DNA of 64,000 bases, taken from the NCBI RefSeq assembly GCF_947502445.1, contig NZ_CANMZW010000026.1:17051-81050 (forward strand). Reading direction: 5' to 3'. The stretch comes from an uncultured Brevibacillus sp. GTDB taxonomy: Bacteria > Bacillota > Bacilli > Brevibacillales > Brevibacillaceae. Shown in pieces: positions 8,876 to 17,945 of this stretch. A model generated the notes under the pieces. That model did no database searches. It had not been told where the DNA came from and saw nothing but the letters and a program-made list of their open reading frames with translations. The position numbers were made by a program, and so were the translations under genes. Numbering within the stretch: position 1 is the stretch's first letter; each line of letters begins with the position of its first letter.

Positions 8876-9700
8876 ATGAGCATCGGAATTATTGGATTAG
8901 GCAGTATAGGACAAATGCTTGTGAAAGCTTTGTGCAAAAGCGGCGTCATTTCACCGGAAAATGTGATTGTATATAACCGCACACGCGAAAAAGCGGATAT
9001 ACTACAAGCTGCGTACGGAATCAGGGTTGCCCATAATGCGCAGGAGATTTGTGAGCAGGCAGACCATATTTTTCTGTGTACCAAGCCTCTGGACATTTTG
9101 CCGCTCCTGAGTGGCCTAGCCGTTTCTGCTGAAAAGCATGTCATCTCCGTCGCGGCTGGCGTGAGTATTTCTGATCTGGAAAAAAGCCACGCTGGTCCCG
9201 TTAGTAAAGTCATCCCTACCGTAACATCTCAGGAGTTACATGGTGTTTCTTTGTTTACGTGCAGCACCCGAGTGAGTGCTGAGCAGCGCAGCGAATTTGT
9301 AAGCCTGCTCTCAGCGATTGGCACCGCACAGGAAGTAACGGAGGACGTCATCGAGACTGCCACCATCATCAGCAGCAGCGCTCCAGGCTTGATTGCAGGA
9401 ATACTCGAATCCTTTGCCATGGCAGCTGTGCGCAAGTCACCACAGCTGGACATCGACACAGCACGCAGCATATTGGTAGAGACCATGCTCGGGACCGCCC
9501 TGCTTTTGAAAAATGAACAGCTAGGCTTTGATCAGCTGATCACTCAAGTAGCGACCAAAGGCGGCATTACAGAAGAAGGACTGCGTGTCTTGGACAAAAC
9601 GCTTCCTGGCGGGTTCGACGAGCTGTTTGCTATGACAGAGTCCAAGCATGCGATGCTTAAAGAGCTCGTGCAACAACAAATTACAAAGTCGACAACATGA
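8876..9700 (+). CDS. comER: ComER-like protein of the pyrroline-5-carboxylate reductase family
   Basis: A 274-residue Rossmann protein beginning MSIGIIGLGSIG, a typical GxGxxG dinucleotide motif, followed by a ProC-like C-terminal dimerisation region (GSSAPG-like SSSAPGLIAG and a TKGGITEEGL segment). The ATG at 8876 is set by GGGGAGG 8 bases upstream; longer frames would run through the previous terminator. In B. subtilis the ComER paralogue of ProC lies next to the late competence genes; here it is followed by another dehydrogenase with a 4-base ATGA-type junction, so the comER name rests on similarity only. The reaction is unproven for this family. Confidence 0.7.
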   Translation: MSIGIIGLGSIGQMLVKALCKSGVISPENVIVYNRTREKADILQAAYGIRVAHNAQEICEQADHIFLCTKPLDILPLLSGLAVSAEKHVISVAAGVSISDLEKSHAGPVSKVIPTVTSQELHGVSLFTCSTRVSAEQRSEFVSLLSAIGTAQEVTEDVIETATIISSSAPGLIAGILESFAMAAVRKSPQLDIDTARSILVETMLGTALLLKNEQLGFDQLITQVATKGGITEEGLRVLDKTLPGGFDELFAMTESKHAMLKELVQQQITKSTT

Positions 9701-9717
9701 TAAAGGAGAAAGTGACA

Positions 9718-10590
9718 GTGAAAATCGGTTGGATTGGACTTGGCAACATGGGGATTCCAATGGCGTGCAATTTGCTTGCAGCAGGCTTTGACCTGTATGT
9801 TTGGAATCGAACACCAGACAAAGCAGCACCCCTGCTGGCTCTTGGGGCTAAACAGTCAGCGACACTTGCACAGTTGGTCGATGAGTGCGATATCTTGTTT
9901 ACAATGGTCAGTGATGATGACGCTGTAAAAGCGATTTATACGGGAGCAAACGGTTTGCTTTCTGCCGCAGTCAAAGGAAAGCTGGCAGTAGATATGAGTA
10001 CCATCGCACCAGATACATCTCGCTTTTTGGCTGAGCAGGCAAAGAAAGTTGGTTTGCGCTTTCTCGATGCTCCTGTCTCGGGAAGCGTAGGTCCTGCCAA
10101 GGAAGGCACACTCGTCATTATGGTTGGCGGGGAAGAGGTAGACTACGAGGAAGCAAAACCGATGCTGGACAAGCTCGGGAAAGTAGCGCTGCACCTGGGA
10201 CCGAACGCATCAGGCACATCTGCAAAGCTCGCGATCAATCTGCTGCTTGGAATTACTGTGCAGGGTGTTTCTGAAACATTGCTCTTTGCTCGTTCCCTTG
10301 GGATTAGCAGCGAGCAAATGCTTAACATCATTTCGGAAAGTGCGGTAGGAACTCCTCTCATCCGCGGAAAGGCTGCCTCGATTCTCGCCGATGATTTCCC
10401 GGCTGCCTTTGCTTTGAAGCATATGGCAAAAGATCTCCGACTCGCAAAGGAAGCTGGCGTATCCACACCTATGGCAGATACGGCGGATGCGAGTTATCGC
10501 CAGGCTTTGGAGAACGGGCTTGGTGAAATGGATTTGATGGCGATAATCCGGCATTTGGAACAGAAAAAGGAAGTCGTAGCCGCCAAGTAA
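9718..10590 (+). CDS. NAD(P)-dependent beta-hydroxyacid dehydrogenase (3-hydroxyisobutyrate type)
   Basis: A 290-residue enzyme with N-terminal MKIGWIGLGNMG for cofactor binding, the substrate-binding signature FLDAPVSGSVGPAKEGTL near residue 120, and the catalytic lysine region SGTSAKLAINLLL near 170. These are the features of the 3-hydroxyisobutyrate/tartronate-semialdehyde reductase family. The GTG at 9718 is chosen because AAAGGAG lies 9 bases upstream; an ATG at 9697 overlaps the comER stop. Transcribed with comER. The exact substrate cannot be read from sequence. Confidence 0.82.
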   Translation: MKIGWIGLGNMGIPMACNLLAAGFDLYVWNRTPDKAAPLLALGAKQSATLAQLVDECDILFTMVSDDDAVKAIYTGANGLLSAAVKGKLAVDMSTIAPDTSRFLAEQAKKVGLRFLDAPVSGSVGPAKEGTLVIMVGGEEVDYEEAKPMLDKLGKVALHLGPNASGTSAKLAINLLLGITVQGVSETLLFARSLGISSEQMLNIISESAVGTPLIRGKAASILADDFPAAFALKHMAKDLRLAKEAGVSTPMADTADASYRQALENGLGEMDLMAIIRHLEQKKEVVAAK

Positions 10591-10610
10591 TAATCGGCTC
10601 TGAAAACGCT

Positions 10611-10642
10611 AAAAGACCGGAAGCGAATTCCGGTCTTCTTTT
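10611..10642. terminator. intrinsic terminator between convergent genes
   Basis: AAGACCGGAA pairs with TTCCGGTCTT, flanked by A-rich and T-rich sequence on its two sides, so it may serve both convergent units. Confidence 0.85.
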
Positions 10643-10671
10643 ATGATCCACGTATTTGGTTACAACCGCTC

Positions 10672-11223
10672 TTATAGCTGAGACTTCAGCCATTCATTCA
10701 ACAGCTTTGCATCCCCAATCGCTCGCTTATCCCCTAAGATATCTCCTGGCTTATTTCCCTCGCCGATGAGATAGCCTTCATAGGTTGTTCCTACAAAGGA
10801 CAAGACGTATTGGAACTGCTGGATCAGCGGAAGTCCTTTTAGACGAGGTTGATCGCCGCCTGTCGTGATCACAAACGCGCGCTTTTGCCCCATGGATTCT
10901 TTGAAAGAATAGCGCTTATCTCGCAAGCTTTGTGACCAACGATCCACAAAATTTTTCATGTAGCCAGACATGCCGTACCAATAGATTGGAGTGGAAAAAA
11001 TGATAAAATCATGCGCCATCACAGCTTCGATCACTTCATCATAATCGTCTGCAACGGGAGCGAAGCCGTCTGCATCATGTCTTTGATCGTAAATCGGACG
11101 AATCTCCTTTTCTCTCAACCGAATGCTTGTATGAGGGATTCCCTGCAACGCCAAGTTTGTCAATTGCTCGGTATTTCCTTCCTCTCTTGAGCTGCCGTGC
11201 AAAGCGAGAAGCTTCAATTCCAA
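10672..11223 (-). CDS. ywqN: NADPH-dependent FMN reductase / flavodoxin-like quinone reductase
   Basis: A 183-residue flavodoxin-fold protein: LALHGSSREEGNTEQL at the N-terminus is the FMN phosphate loop, and STPIYWYGMSGYMKNFVDRW near residue 85 is the second FMN-contact segment typical of NADPH-dependent FMN reductases. Closest in my memory to B. subtilis YwqN. It would reduce flavins or quinones in the cytosol. The structured element at 11268-11380 lies directly upstream on the same strand and could be part of its leader. A possible -10 box TACAAT is at about 11262. Confidence 0.82.
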   Translation of the reverse strand: MELKLLALHGSSREEGNTEQLTNLALQGIPHTSIRLREKEIRPIYDQRHDADGFAPVADDYDEVIEAVMAHDFIIFSTPIYWYGMSGYMKNFVDRWSQSLRDKRYSFKESMGQKRAFVITTGGDQPRLKGLPLIQQFQYVLSFVGTTYEGYLIGEGNKPGDILGDKRAIGDAKLLNEWLKSQL

Positions 11224-11267
11224 TCACTCCATTTCCCTTTTCCCCATCTGTTTTCTCACCTATATTG

Positions 11268-11380
11268 TATAAGAAAACCTCTATCGAGGCATCCTCAAGG
11301 AGGAGCGACCGCGTTTAGCGGAAATTTTTCATGCGCTCCAGAATTCATAAGCGTTCGCGCTTATAAATTCTTATACGTTC
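11268..11380 (-). ncRNA. structured intergenic element, copy B
   Basis: Read on the minus strand, AACGTATA is followed by the hairpin AGAATTTATAAGCG-CGAA-CGCTTATGAATTCT, then GGAGCGCATGAAAAATTTCC, a core TAAACGCGGTCGCTC, a nested GAGGATGCCTC stem and a T-rich end. The same order of parts with compensatory base changes occurs at 42705-42833 on the plus strand. It starts immediately after the terminator of the MFS gene and ends before the FMN reductase gene. Whether it acts as RNA or as a DNA repeat is not shown by one copy; the terminator-like end favours RNA. Confidence 0.6.
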
Positions 11381-11413
11381 AAAAAACCCTCCGGCAATCT
11401 CTGCCAAAAGGGC
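11381..11413 (-). terminator. intrinsic terminator of the MFS gene 11419-12657
   Basis: On the minus strand CCCTTTTGGCA pairs with TTGCCGGAGGG (with G-U pairs and one bulge) around GAGA and is followed by six T. Confidence 0.75.
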
Positions 11414-11418
11414 GACTC

Positions 11419-12657
11419 TTACGATATAGTAGCACGAGCTTGCCGGTTAGCCTGTTGGTATAGCTTCCACGCGAGCAAAAAGCCGACAATCAAAAGCGCA
11501 GCTGAAAGGTAATACACTGCTCTCGTTCCCATCCATTCCGCAAACGCTCCCATGATCAGAGACGAGGCTCCAAATACCATCATGTCAATCGTCCCTTTTG
11601 CAGATAATACATACGGTAATGCTGATTCGTCAGTTTGCTGCTGCAGTATCGTCTGTTTACTGACCAGGAACATTTCCAGAAAAGGCCCCAGCAAAAAGGA
11701 AAACAGCAGGGCAACAATCGGATGCGTGCTGCTACCAAAGGCAAAGGTAATCAAGCTTGAACAAATGGTCCCAATCGTGATCGCCTTATACAGATGACGC
11801 TTGAGCCGATGAGCGAGCAGTAGCAGCACACTTCCGCCAGCAATCGCTCCAAGCATGTAGCCAGCGTTGATGTATCCCCACCATGCCTCGCTACTTCCCA
11901 ATTCATCAAGAACAAAAGGCAACACGATCGCCGAAATCCAGGCTGCACCTGACATCCCAACTACGATATCCATGGCAACCAGCAGCTGCAGTGAGGGCGT
12001 ATCCCGGATAATTCTCCAGCCTGTGAGCCAATTCGTTTTAGCCTGCCGTGGTTTGGACTGGCTGTCTTCTTCCTTTTTGCCATCCTTTGCAGGAGCAACA
12101 CCCAGCATCGCTACTGTTGCCACCACATAGGCTCCTACTGTTCCTAAAAGAACAACGCTTGCTCCCAGCCACGCAACAAGCAGCCCACCTGCCGCCCATC
12201 CCGCAAAATGAACCGTCTGATCGGAGGTTGCCAAAAGCCCATTCGCCCGCATCAGCTCGGAACGATCAACCAATCGTGGGACAAGGGCATTGCGGGCTGG
12301 ATTTGCCCAACCATCCATAAAGGCAATCATAGCCGCAAGTCCGAATAGCAGCCAGATCACCAGATTTTGCTCGCCTACTCCCATCGCCACGACAAAAGAA
12401 GCGATGCCCAGCAAAATCGTCTTAAGCCCCTGAGACAGCACAAGCATCCGCTGCAGGGACAAGTGCTGGAAAACCAATGGCGCAAGGAAGCTGCTGAGTG
12501 ACTGTGACGTCACGTTGACCACTGGAATAAAAGCAGTGTACATCACAGAGTTAGTAGCCGCGTACATGACTGAGATAAACGCGACAATATAAAAAACATC
12601 CCCCAGATTGGCCAGAGTCTGACCCGCCCAGAGGCAAATAAACCGTCTATTCCACAC
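11419..12657 (-). CDS. major facilitator superfamily transporter
   Basis: A 412-residue integral membrane protein with about 12 hydrophobic segments and a charged cytoplasmic loop near residues 190-210 (KDGKKEEDSQSKPRQ). The pattern resembles the macrolide-efflux branch of MFS (N-terminal FICLWAGQTLANLGD), but no substrate can be assigned. A GTG start lies 9 bases after AGGAGG. A CAGGAC/GTCCTG inverted repeat sits just upstream (12680-12702). It has its own terminator, so it probably forms a separate unit from the MFS gene behind it. Confidence 0.85.
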   Translation of the reverse strand: MWNRRFICLWAGQTLANLGDVFYIVAFISVMYAATNSVMYTAFIPVVNVTSQSLSSFLAPLVFQHLSLQRMLVLSQGLKTILLGIASFVVAMGVGEQNLVIWLLFGLAAMIAFMDGWANPARNALVPRLVDRSELMRANGLLATSDQTVHFAGWAAGGLLVAWLGASVVLLGTVGAYVVATVAMLGVAPAKDGKKEEDSQSKPRQAKTNWLTGWRIIRDTPSLQLLVAMDIVVGMSGAAWISAIVLPFVLDELGSSEAWWGYINAGYMLGAIAGGSVLLLLAHRLKRHLYKAITIGTICSSLITFAFGSSTHPIVALLFSFLLGPFLEMFLVSKQTILQQQTDESALPYVLSAKGTIDMMVFGASSLIMGAFAEWMGTRAVYYLSAALLIVGFLLAWKLYQQANRQARATIS

Positions 12658-12679
12658 GGCGTGAGGCCTCCTGTCGGTT

Positions 12680-12702
12680 CAGGACTTTATTTAATTGTCC
12701 TG
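12680..12702. promoter_or_regulatory. inverted repeat upstream of an MFS gene, possible operator
   Basis: CAGGAC and GTCCTG flank an A/T-only 11-base loop, about 25 bases upstream of the transporter start codon. No T-run follows on either strand that would make it a good terminator. Operator function is inference. Confidence 0.35.
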
Positions 12703-12776
12703 TTGGAATAATAAATTAGTTCTACCGACAACTCATCACAATGGAGGTGCACCCCGTTTTCTTCAAATTTCTCTCA

Positions 12777-13994
12777 TTATATTCCGGAATCTGTCTGCTG
12801 CATAGATTTGTTTTTGAAAAAGCTATAGTACACCCAGCCGGCATTGATAAACAAAAAGGCACTGGTCATGAAAAAGACCCCGCTGATGCTTACATAGCCT
12901 GCGAGAAAACCGCCGATCATCGGCCCGAGCATGCTGCCAATGCTTACAAAGCTGTTATTGTAGCCGTATACGCGACTCACCATGTGTACAGGCGTCGCTC
13001 GCCGCAAGAGCGAATTGACGGAAGGCAAAAGTCCACCAAGTGACAGTCCAAGCAGGAATCTCAGCAGTACGAGCTGCCACACGGTTGCAACCAGCCCCTG
13101 TGGAATAAACAGGATCGCCGACATCAGCAAGGCGCCCAGAAGCACCTTTTGCGAGCCATAGCGGTCTCCCAATCTTCCTAATCGCGGAGAGGCGAAAACG
13201 TTGGCAATCCCCATCGCTGCCTGCACGAGGCCAGCCCACAACGCTACCTTGGCTCCTTCTGATCCTAGCAGCTGAGCGATGTAAATCGGCAATACTGGAA
13301 TAATGCTGAACAAAGCAAACTGGATCATGACGGTTACAAAAAAGAGCGCAGGCAGCTCTTTGGACGAAAAGATCATTTGAAAATCTTCTCGCAGACTGGA
13401 ACGATCCTTTTTCTCAGGCGGCACGAAGTTTTCTTTTACAGTAAAAGTAATCACCAGCGTGGCGAGCAAAAGCAGACATCCCGTGATGACAAAAATCATC
13501 CGAAAACCGATCCGCTCTGCCAAAAGTCCACCAAATAGCGGACCCATAATCGTTCCCGCGGTAATAAACGATTGAAGCATCCCCTGTGCCCAGCCAATTT
13601 GTTCTTTTGGCACTGAAGATGCGACGAGCGCTGTACTCGCGGGAATAATACCTCCAACCAGACCGTTGATTAAACGCAGCGCCAACAACTGCCATAAGCT
13701 CCCGGCAAATCCTGTCAGTGCCACTGTAATCGACATAAAATAGCCAGAGCGCAAAATCATGATCTTGCGCCCGTGCTTGTCAGCCAAATTTCCCCAAATC
13801 GGGGATACGAGACCTGCCGTCAAAAAGTTGGCTCCGAAAATAATGCCTGCCCAAGCAGTTACTTCATGCGGGTCCTCTATCCCGAAATCTTGCTGAATGT
13901 ACAGAGGTAAAAAGGGCATGATCATGCTCATCGCTACCATCACGACGAACAACGACCCACATAAAACATACAAGTTGCGGCGCCATATCTCCAT
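12777..13994 (-). CDS. MFS multidrug exporter (TetA/YitG-like, 12 TM)
   Basis: A 405-residue transporter with 12 hydrophobic segments. The loop between TM2 and TM3 carries GNLADKHGRK, the MFS motif A, and a related segment GRLGDRYGSQK follows in the second half. The RLINGLVGGIIPASTAL stretch in TM4-5 resembles drug:H+ antiporters. It starts 30 bases downstream of the ABC exporter gene ygaD, so both are probably one transcript devoted to export. Substrate unknown. Confidence 0.87.
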   Translation of the reverse strand: MEIWRRNLYVLCGSLFVVMVAMSMIMPFLPLYIQQDFGIEDPHEVTAWAGIIFGANFLTAGLVSPIWGNLADKHGRKIMILRSGYFMSITVALTGFAGSLWQLLALRLINGLVGGIIPASTALVASSVPKEQIGWAQGMLQSFITAGTIMGPLFGGLLAERIGFRMIFVITGCLLLLATLVITFTVKENFVPPEKKDRSSLREDFQMIFSSKELPALFFVTVMIQFALFSIIPVLPIYIAQLLGSEGAKVALWAGLVQAAMGIANVFASPRLGRLGDRYGSQKVLLGALLMSAILFIPQGLVATVWQLVLLRFLLGLSLGGLLPSVNSLLRRATPVHMVSRVYGYNNSFVSIGSMLGPMIGGFLAGYVSISGVFFMTSAFLFINAGWVYYSFFKNKSMQQTDSGI

Positions 13995-14024
13995 CGGATT
14001 CCCCCCGTTCCCTCTGCTTAGCTT

Positions 14025-15803
14025 TTACGTTACTTCGTCTGTTGCATTCCCTAAATCTTGTACACTCCACAGGCCATGATAAACGCCCCTTTTTTCGAGT
14101 AATTCCTCATGCTTACCCTGCTCTACGATTTGTCCTTCTTTCATCACAACGATTTTATCTGCGTGGGTAATCGTCGATAAGCGATGCGCGACGATGATGG
14201 TCGTCCGCCCTTTTGTTAATCTCGATAGCGACTCCTGAATCGTGTGCTCGGATTCCAAATCGAGGGCAGATGTCGCTTCATCTAAAATCAGAATGCCCGG
14301 ATCACGCAAAAAGACACGGGCGATGGCGATCCGTTGCTTTTGTCCTCCGGAAAGCTTGACACCCCGCTCCCCCAGCTCCGTATCGTAGCCATCGGGCAGG
14401 GCCGTAATAAAATCATGGGCATGCGCTGCTTTCGCTGCTTCATAGACGGACTGATCGTCTGCATCCGGATTGCCCATTACTATATTTACTTTTGCTGATT
14501 CACTAAACAATATATTGTCTTGTTGAACCATCCCGATGTGATTGCGCAAATTACGCTGCTTGACGTCCCGAACGTCAACACCATCAATCGTAATTCGTCC
14601 CTCTGTCACATCCCAGAAGCGCGGCAACAGACTGATCAGTGACGACTTCCCGCCACCGGACATGCCCACGATCGCTACCGTCTCGCCTGACTCAATCGTT
14701 AAATCGACATTTTGCAGAACAAGTGGTCCTTCTTCCCGATAGCGAAAGGAAACATTCTCAAAGCGAATTTCTCCACGGATTCGTTTGGTTGCGGGATCGA
14801 CAGGCAGCTCACCTGCATTTGGCTTGTCAACAATGTCATAAGCCTGATCGATAAACTCAAACATCCGGTCCATCGAGGCAATCGCCTGTGTCAAAACTGT
14901 GCTTGAGTTGACCAACCGTCTCAGCGGCGTATATAGCCGATCCAAATACGCATAAAACGCAACGAGTGTCCCTACACTCATGTTTCCCCCGATCACCTGA
15001 TAACCTGCATAGGCGATCACAAGTAGTGGCGCAATATCCGTAACCGTATTGATCACCGAGAAAGTCCGGGCATTCCAGCGCGTATGAGTCAGGGCTTTAT
15101 GTAAAAAATGATTGTTTTCTTTGGCAAATTCCTTGCTCTCATGCTCTTCCAAGGCGAAGCTGCGAATCAAAGACATGCCATTCACTCGCTCGTACAAATG
15201 GCCCTGCAAATGTGCCAATGCGGCTGATCGGTCCTTGGTCAGCTGGCGTAAGCGCTTATAAAAGAATTTTACAGAAATGCTGTACAACGGAAAGACAACG
15301 ATGGCGACAATCGTCAGCTCCACATCCATGTAAAACATGATCCCCAGCGTCATTACGATCGTGATCGTATCCAGCCATAGATTCATCAATCCTGTTTCCA
15401 CAAAGCTTTTGGTCGATTCGACATCGTTAATTACACGAGAAATGACTTCACCAGTCTTAGTGTTGTTGTAGTAACGCATCGATAGCCTTTGCAAATGCGA
15501 GAACAATTGATTCCGGATGTCAAACAAAATGCGGCTGGATACCCACTGCGCGTAATATTGCCGGATGTATTCCACCGGAGCGCGAACAACCGTAAACAAC
15601 AAGAACGTGCCAAGCATCAGCCAGAAAAGCTGCGTGAGTTTTTCCTCCTGAGGAAGGGGACTGGGCAAAAGATCGTCAATTACGTACTTGATGAGAAGTG
15701 GCAGGGCCAGCGGAATCGAAAATTTTATTATGCCAATGAAAACGGTACCCAGAATCTGCTTCCAATACGGCAACACATATGCCATATAGCGGCGTATGCT
15801 CAA
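14025..15803 (-). CDS. ygaD: ABC exporter, fused permease-ATPase (YgaD-like)
   Basis: A 592-residue half-transporter: six transmembrane helices in the first about 310 residues, then an ATPase domain with Walker A GMSGGGKSS, signature LSGGQKQRIAIAR and Walker B ILILDEATSALD, followed by a switch histidine in IIVAHRLST. It should work as a homodimer in multidrug or lipid export. The pairing with a ygaC-like gene upstream reproduces the B. subtilis ygaC-ygaD order, which supports the name. Followed closely by an MFS exporter. Confidence 0.88.
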   Translation of the reverse strand: MSIRRYMAYVLPYWKQILGTVFIGIIKFSIPLALPLLIKYVIDDLLPSPLPQEEKLTQLFWLMLGTFLLFTVVRAPVEYIRQYYAQWVSSRILFDIRNQLFSHLQRLSMRYYNNTKTGEVISRVINDVESTKSFVETGLMNLWLDTITIVMTLGIMFYMDVELTIVAIVVFPLYSISVKFFYKRLRQLTKDRSAALAHLQGHLYERVNGMSLIRSFALEEHESKEFAKENNHFLHKALTHTRWNARTFSVINTVTDIAPLLVIAYAGYQVIGGNMSVGTLVAFYAYLDRLYTPLRRLVNSSTVLTQAIASMDRMFEFIDQAYDIVDKPNAGELPVDPATKRIRGEIRFENVSFRYREEGPLVLQNVDLTIESGETVAIVGMSGGGKSSLISLLPRFWDVTEGRITIDGVDVRDVKQRNLRNHIGMVQQDNILFSESAKVNIVMGNPDADDQSVYEAAKAAHAHDFITALPDGYDTELGERGVKLSGGQKQRIAIARVFLRDPGILILDEATSALDLESEHTIQESLSRLTKGRTTIIVAHRLSTITHADKIVVMKEGQIVEQGKHEELLEKRGVYHGLWSVQDLGNATDEVT

Positions 15804-15860
15804 GCATCATACCTCCTTTGCAAACAAGGAAATCCCTCCCCCGAATTTACGGGAAAGGGA

Positions 15861-16397
15861 TTATTCCTCATCGTCTCGTACTAAAAGATAACGCTCGTAC
15901 CAACGCTGGACGAAGCCGCTTTGAAATGGACCACGACGTGCGCTTACCCAATCCAATACTTCTCGCAGTGCTGTCTGTACTCTTTCCACGACAAACGGAG
16001 GGTAGTTCATCTGTCTGGAATGCAGCAGAAACTCCTCTTCATCGAGAATCGAATACGTCATGTCGGGAAACACTTTTACGTCGAGATCATAGTCTATGTA
16101 GCTGAGCAACTGACCCTTCATGCTAAAGGGTGAACCAAGGTTGCAATAATAGTAAATGCCGTCGTCGCGAATCATGGCAATGGTATTGAACCACTGTCCT
16201 CGTCCAAATGTACAAATGGCTGGTTCGCGCGTACGCCACTCCCGTCCGTCTGCTTCTGTCACCTTGACCCGATCATTTCCCCCAATCACCACCGCATCAC
16301 TGGTATGAATCAGCGTGGATTTGTCCCATATGCGGTGCAACGAATGGTCGTGTTTATAGCTTTCAATGCGGATATTGGAGCCCGGAGTTGGTGACAT
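15861..16397 (-). CDS. ygaC: nucleoside tri-/diphosphatase of the DUF402 family (YgaC-like)
   Basis: A 178-residue soluble protein of the DUF402/Ntdp family. Visible hallmarks are the WFNTIAMIRDDGIYYYCNLGSP segment and YIDYDLDVKVFPD around residues 75-115, with acidic residues that bind metal in this family. Members hydrolyse nucleoside tri- and diphosphates in the cytosol. The gene precedes ygaD as in B. subtilis. An AAGGGGAG site precedes the ATG. Confidence 0.85.
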   Translation of the reverse strand: MSPTPGSNIRIESYKHDHSLHRIWDKSTLIHTSDAVVIGGNDRVKVTEADGREWRTREPAICTFGRGQWFNTIAMIRDDGIYYYCNLGSPFSMKGQLLSYIDYDLDVKVFPDMTYSILDEEEFLLHSRQMNYPPFVVERVQTALREVLDWVSARRGPFQSGFVQRWYERYLLVRDDEE

Positions 16398-16444
16398 GAC
16401 TCTCCCCTTTCTTCTCTTCTCTATCTGAATGGGGACAAGCCTCC

Positions 16445-16858
16445 TTAAGAAGAGAGCTTTTTGGAAAGTGTAACATATTTTTGTACTTCATAGCCAAGCG
16501 AAAGGTAAAACGGAAGGACTTCGGGATTAGCCTGGTTGACCATTATCAGAACGTTGTTGACGCCTCTTTGCTTGAACCGTTTTTCAATCGCGGCAACGAG
16601 TTCGCGTCCTATGCCACTGCCTTGCATCTCTGGAAGAACGGCAAGCCGGTAAAAGTAAGCACGCGCTCCATCAATAGTGCCTACTACGACTCCGACAACC
16701 TTTCCTTCCATTTCTGCAACCATAACCAGATCGCTGTCCCATGCCAGCTGTTGGGCCAAGTCGTTCAACGACTCCGTCTCCGATTGGTCCAAACCCGTTT
16801 CCTGCCAAATCCTTGTGATAGCCGAATAGTCACCGAGTCGAAACGGACGAATCAGCAT
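16445..16858 (-). CDS. GNAT-family N-acetyltransferase
   Basis: A 137-residue acetyltransferase with the acetyl-CoA loop VLPEMQGSGIGRELV near residue 78 and a C-terminal FYLSLGYEVQ segment, standard for small GNAT enzymes. The ATG at 16858 follows GAAGGAGG at 7 bases and gives MLIRPFRLGDY, the usual GNAT opening; longer forms upstream are unlikely. The acetyl acceptor is unknown. It may be cotranscribed with ygaC/ygaD, which start 48 bases downstream. Confidence 0.83.
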   Translation of the reverse strand: MLIRPFRLGDYSAITRIWQETGLDQSETESLNDLAQQLAWDSDLVMVAEMEGKVVGVVVGTIDGARAYFYRLAVLPEMQGSGIGRELVAAIEKRFKQRGVNNVLIMVNQANPEVLPFYLSLGYEVQKYVTLSKKLSS

Positions 16859-16969
16859 ACGTTGCCTCCTTCGTAGCCTTCTTGCTCTATTGTACAACAC
16901 TTGGACAACTTTGTCTTGTGTGGTAACACGTCAAAGTCTCCAACTCCAAGCTTTCGCATAAGTAAAATT

Positions 16970-17725
16970 TTAGGTCAAAAGAGAAATTCCGCCGTCTACA
17001 ATCAGTGTTTGTCCACGAACCATCCATGCCTTGTCTGAGAGTAAAAACATAACTGCATTCGCCAAATCTTCCGGCTCTACGATACGACCAGCAGGAGTAC
17101 GCTCTGCGGAGCTGCCGAGCAATTCTTCGCGATTCGGGAAATGCTTGAGAGCATCCGTGTCTACTGCGCCACCGGAAACGGCGTTGACGACAATGTTATG
17201 TGGAGCGAGCTCGACAGCCAAATAACGAGTGATTGCTTCTACCGCTGCTTTGGACACGCCTACTGCTGTGTAGTTGTCCAGTACACGGATCGAGCCGAGG
17301 CTGGATAGGCTGACGATTTTTCCGCCGTTGCCACCTTTAATCATTAGCTTTGCCGCTTCTTGCGCACAAAACAACAGCGCTTTACTGTTAATTTCCATCG
17401 TCCAGTCCCAGTGGCTTTCTTCCAGCTCCATCAATGGACGAAGAACACCAGATGCCGCATTGTTTACAAATACGTCCAGGCGACCGAATTCCTGATCGAT
17501 TTCTGCGAACAGCTCCTTGATTTTTGCCACGTCACCGACGTTTGCTTTAATCAAGTGCACGCGTGCACCCTTTGCTTCCAGGTCAGCTGCTGCTTCTCTC
17601 GCCGCTGTACGGTTACGGAGATAATTCAGGACGAGATCATAGCCCTGTTCAGCCAATTGCATGGCAATTGCTTTACCGATCCCTCTCGTTCCCCCGGTTA
17701 CTAATGCTACTTTTTTTGTATTCAT
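16970..17725 (-). CDS. fabL: enoyl-[acyl-carrier-protein] reductase FabL
   Basis: A 251-residue short-chain dehydrogenase catalysing the last reduction of the fatty-acid elongation cycle with NADPH. It shows GGTRGIGKA near residue 12 for cofactor, the strongly conserved run LDVFVNNAASGVLRP, the catalytic Tyr/Lys in YTAVGVSKAA, and NAVSGGAVDTDALKHFP, all nearly identical to B. subtilis FabL as I remember it. GGAGG lies 9 bases upstream of the ATG. A probable FapR site lies in the leader, implying control by malonyl-CoA. Confidence 0.92.
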   Translation of the reverse strand: MNTKKVALVTGGTRGIGKAIAMQLAEQGYDLVLNYLRNRTAAREAAADLEAKGARVHLIKANVGDVAKIKELFAEIDQEFGRLDVFVNNAASGVLRPLMELEESHWDWTMEINSKALLFCAQEAAKLMIKGGNGGKIVSLSSLGSIRVLDNYTAVGVSKAAVEAITRYLAVELAPHNIVVNAVSGGAVDTDALKHFPNREELLGSSAERTPAGRIVEPEDLANAVMFLLSDKAWMVRGQTLIVDGGISLLT

Positions 17726-17753
17726 AAAAGTATTGCCTCCTAATCAGACCAAC

Positions 17754-17797
17754 TATTAACAGCAGGTACTAAAACTTAAAACCACTCATTTATTATA
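17754..17797 (-). promoter_or_regulatory. fabL promoter -10 box with probable FapR operator
   Basis: On the minus strand a TATAAT box (17792-17797) is followed 18 bases downstream by TTTTAGTACCTGCTGTTAAT (17754-17773). That matches the known FapR site pattern TTAGTACCTgnnncTTAAT closely. Position just downstream of the expected transcription start suits a repressor. The -35 box is weak. Confidence 0.65.
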
Positions 17798-17945
17798 CAA
17801 CTCCCGTTCTGCTTTTTCTACAAGTGCCGTTTTGTACCAGTGATTGGAACTACTGTGGGCAAGCCATACTATACGAGAAACGTCCATAAATACAACCATT
17901 TTCACCTAAACAAGTTGTCGATTTGCCTGCGGAGGAGGACAACGA

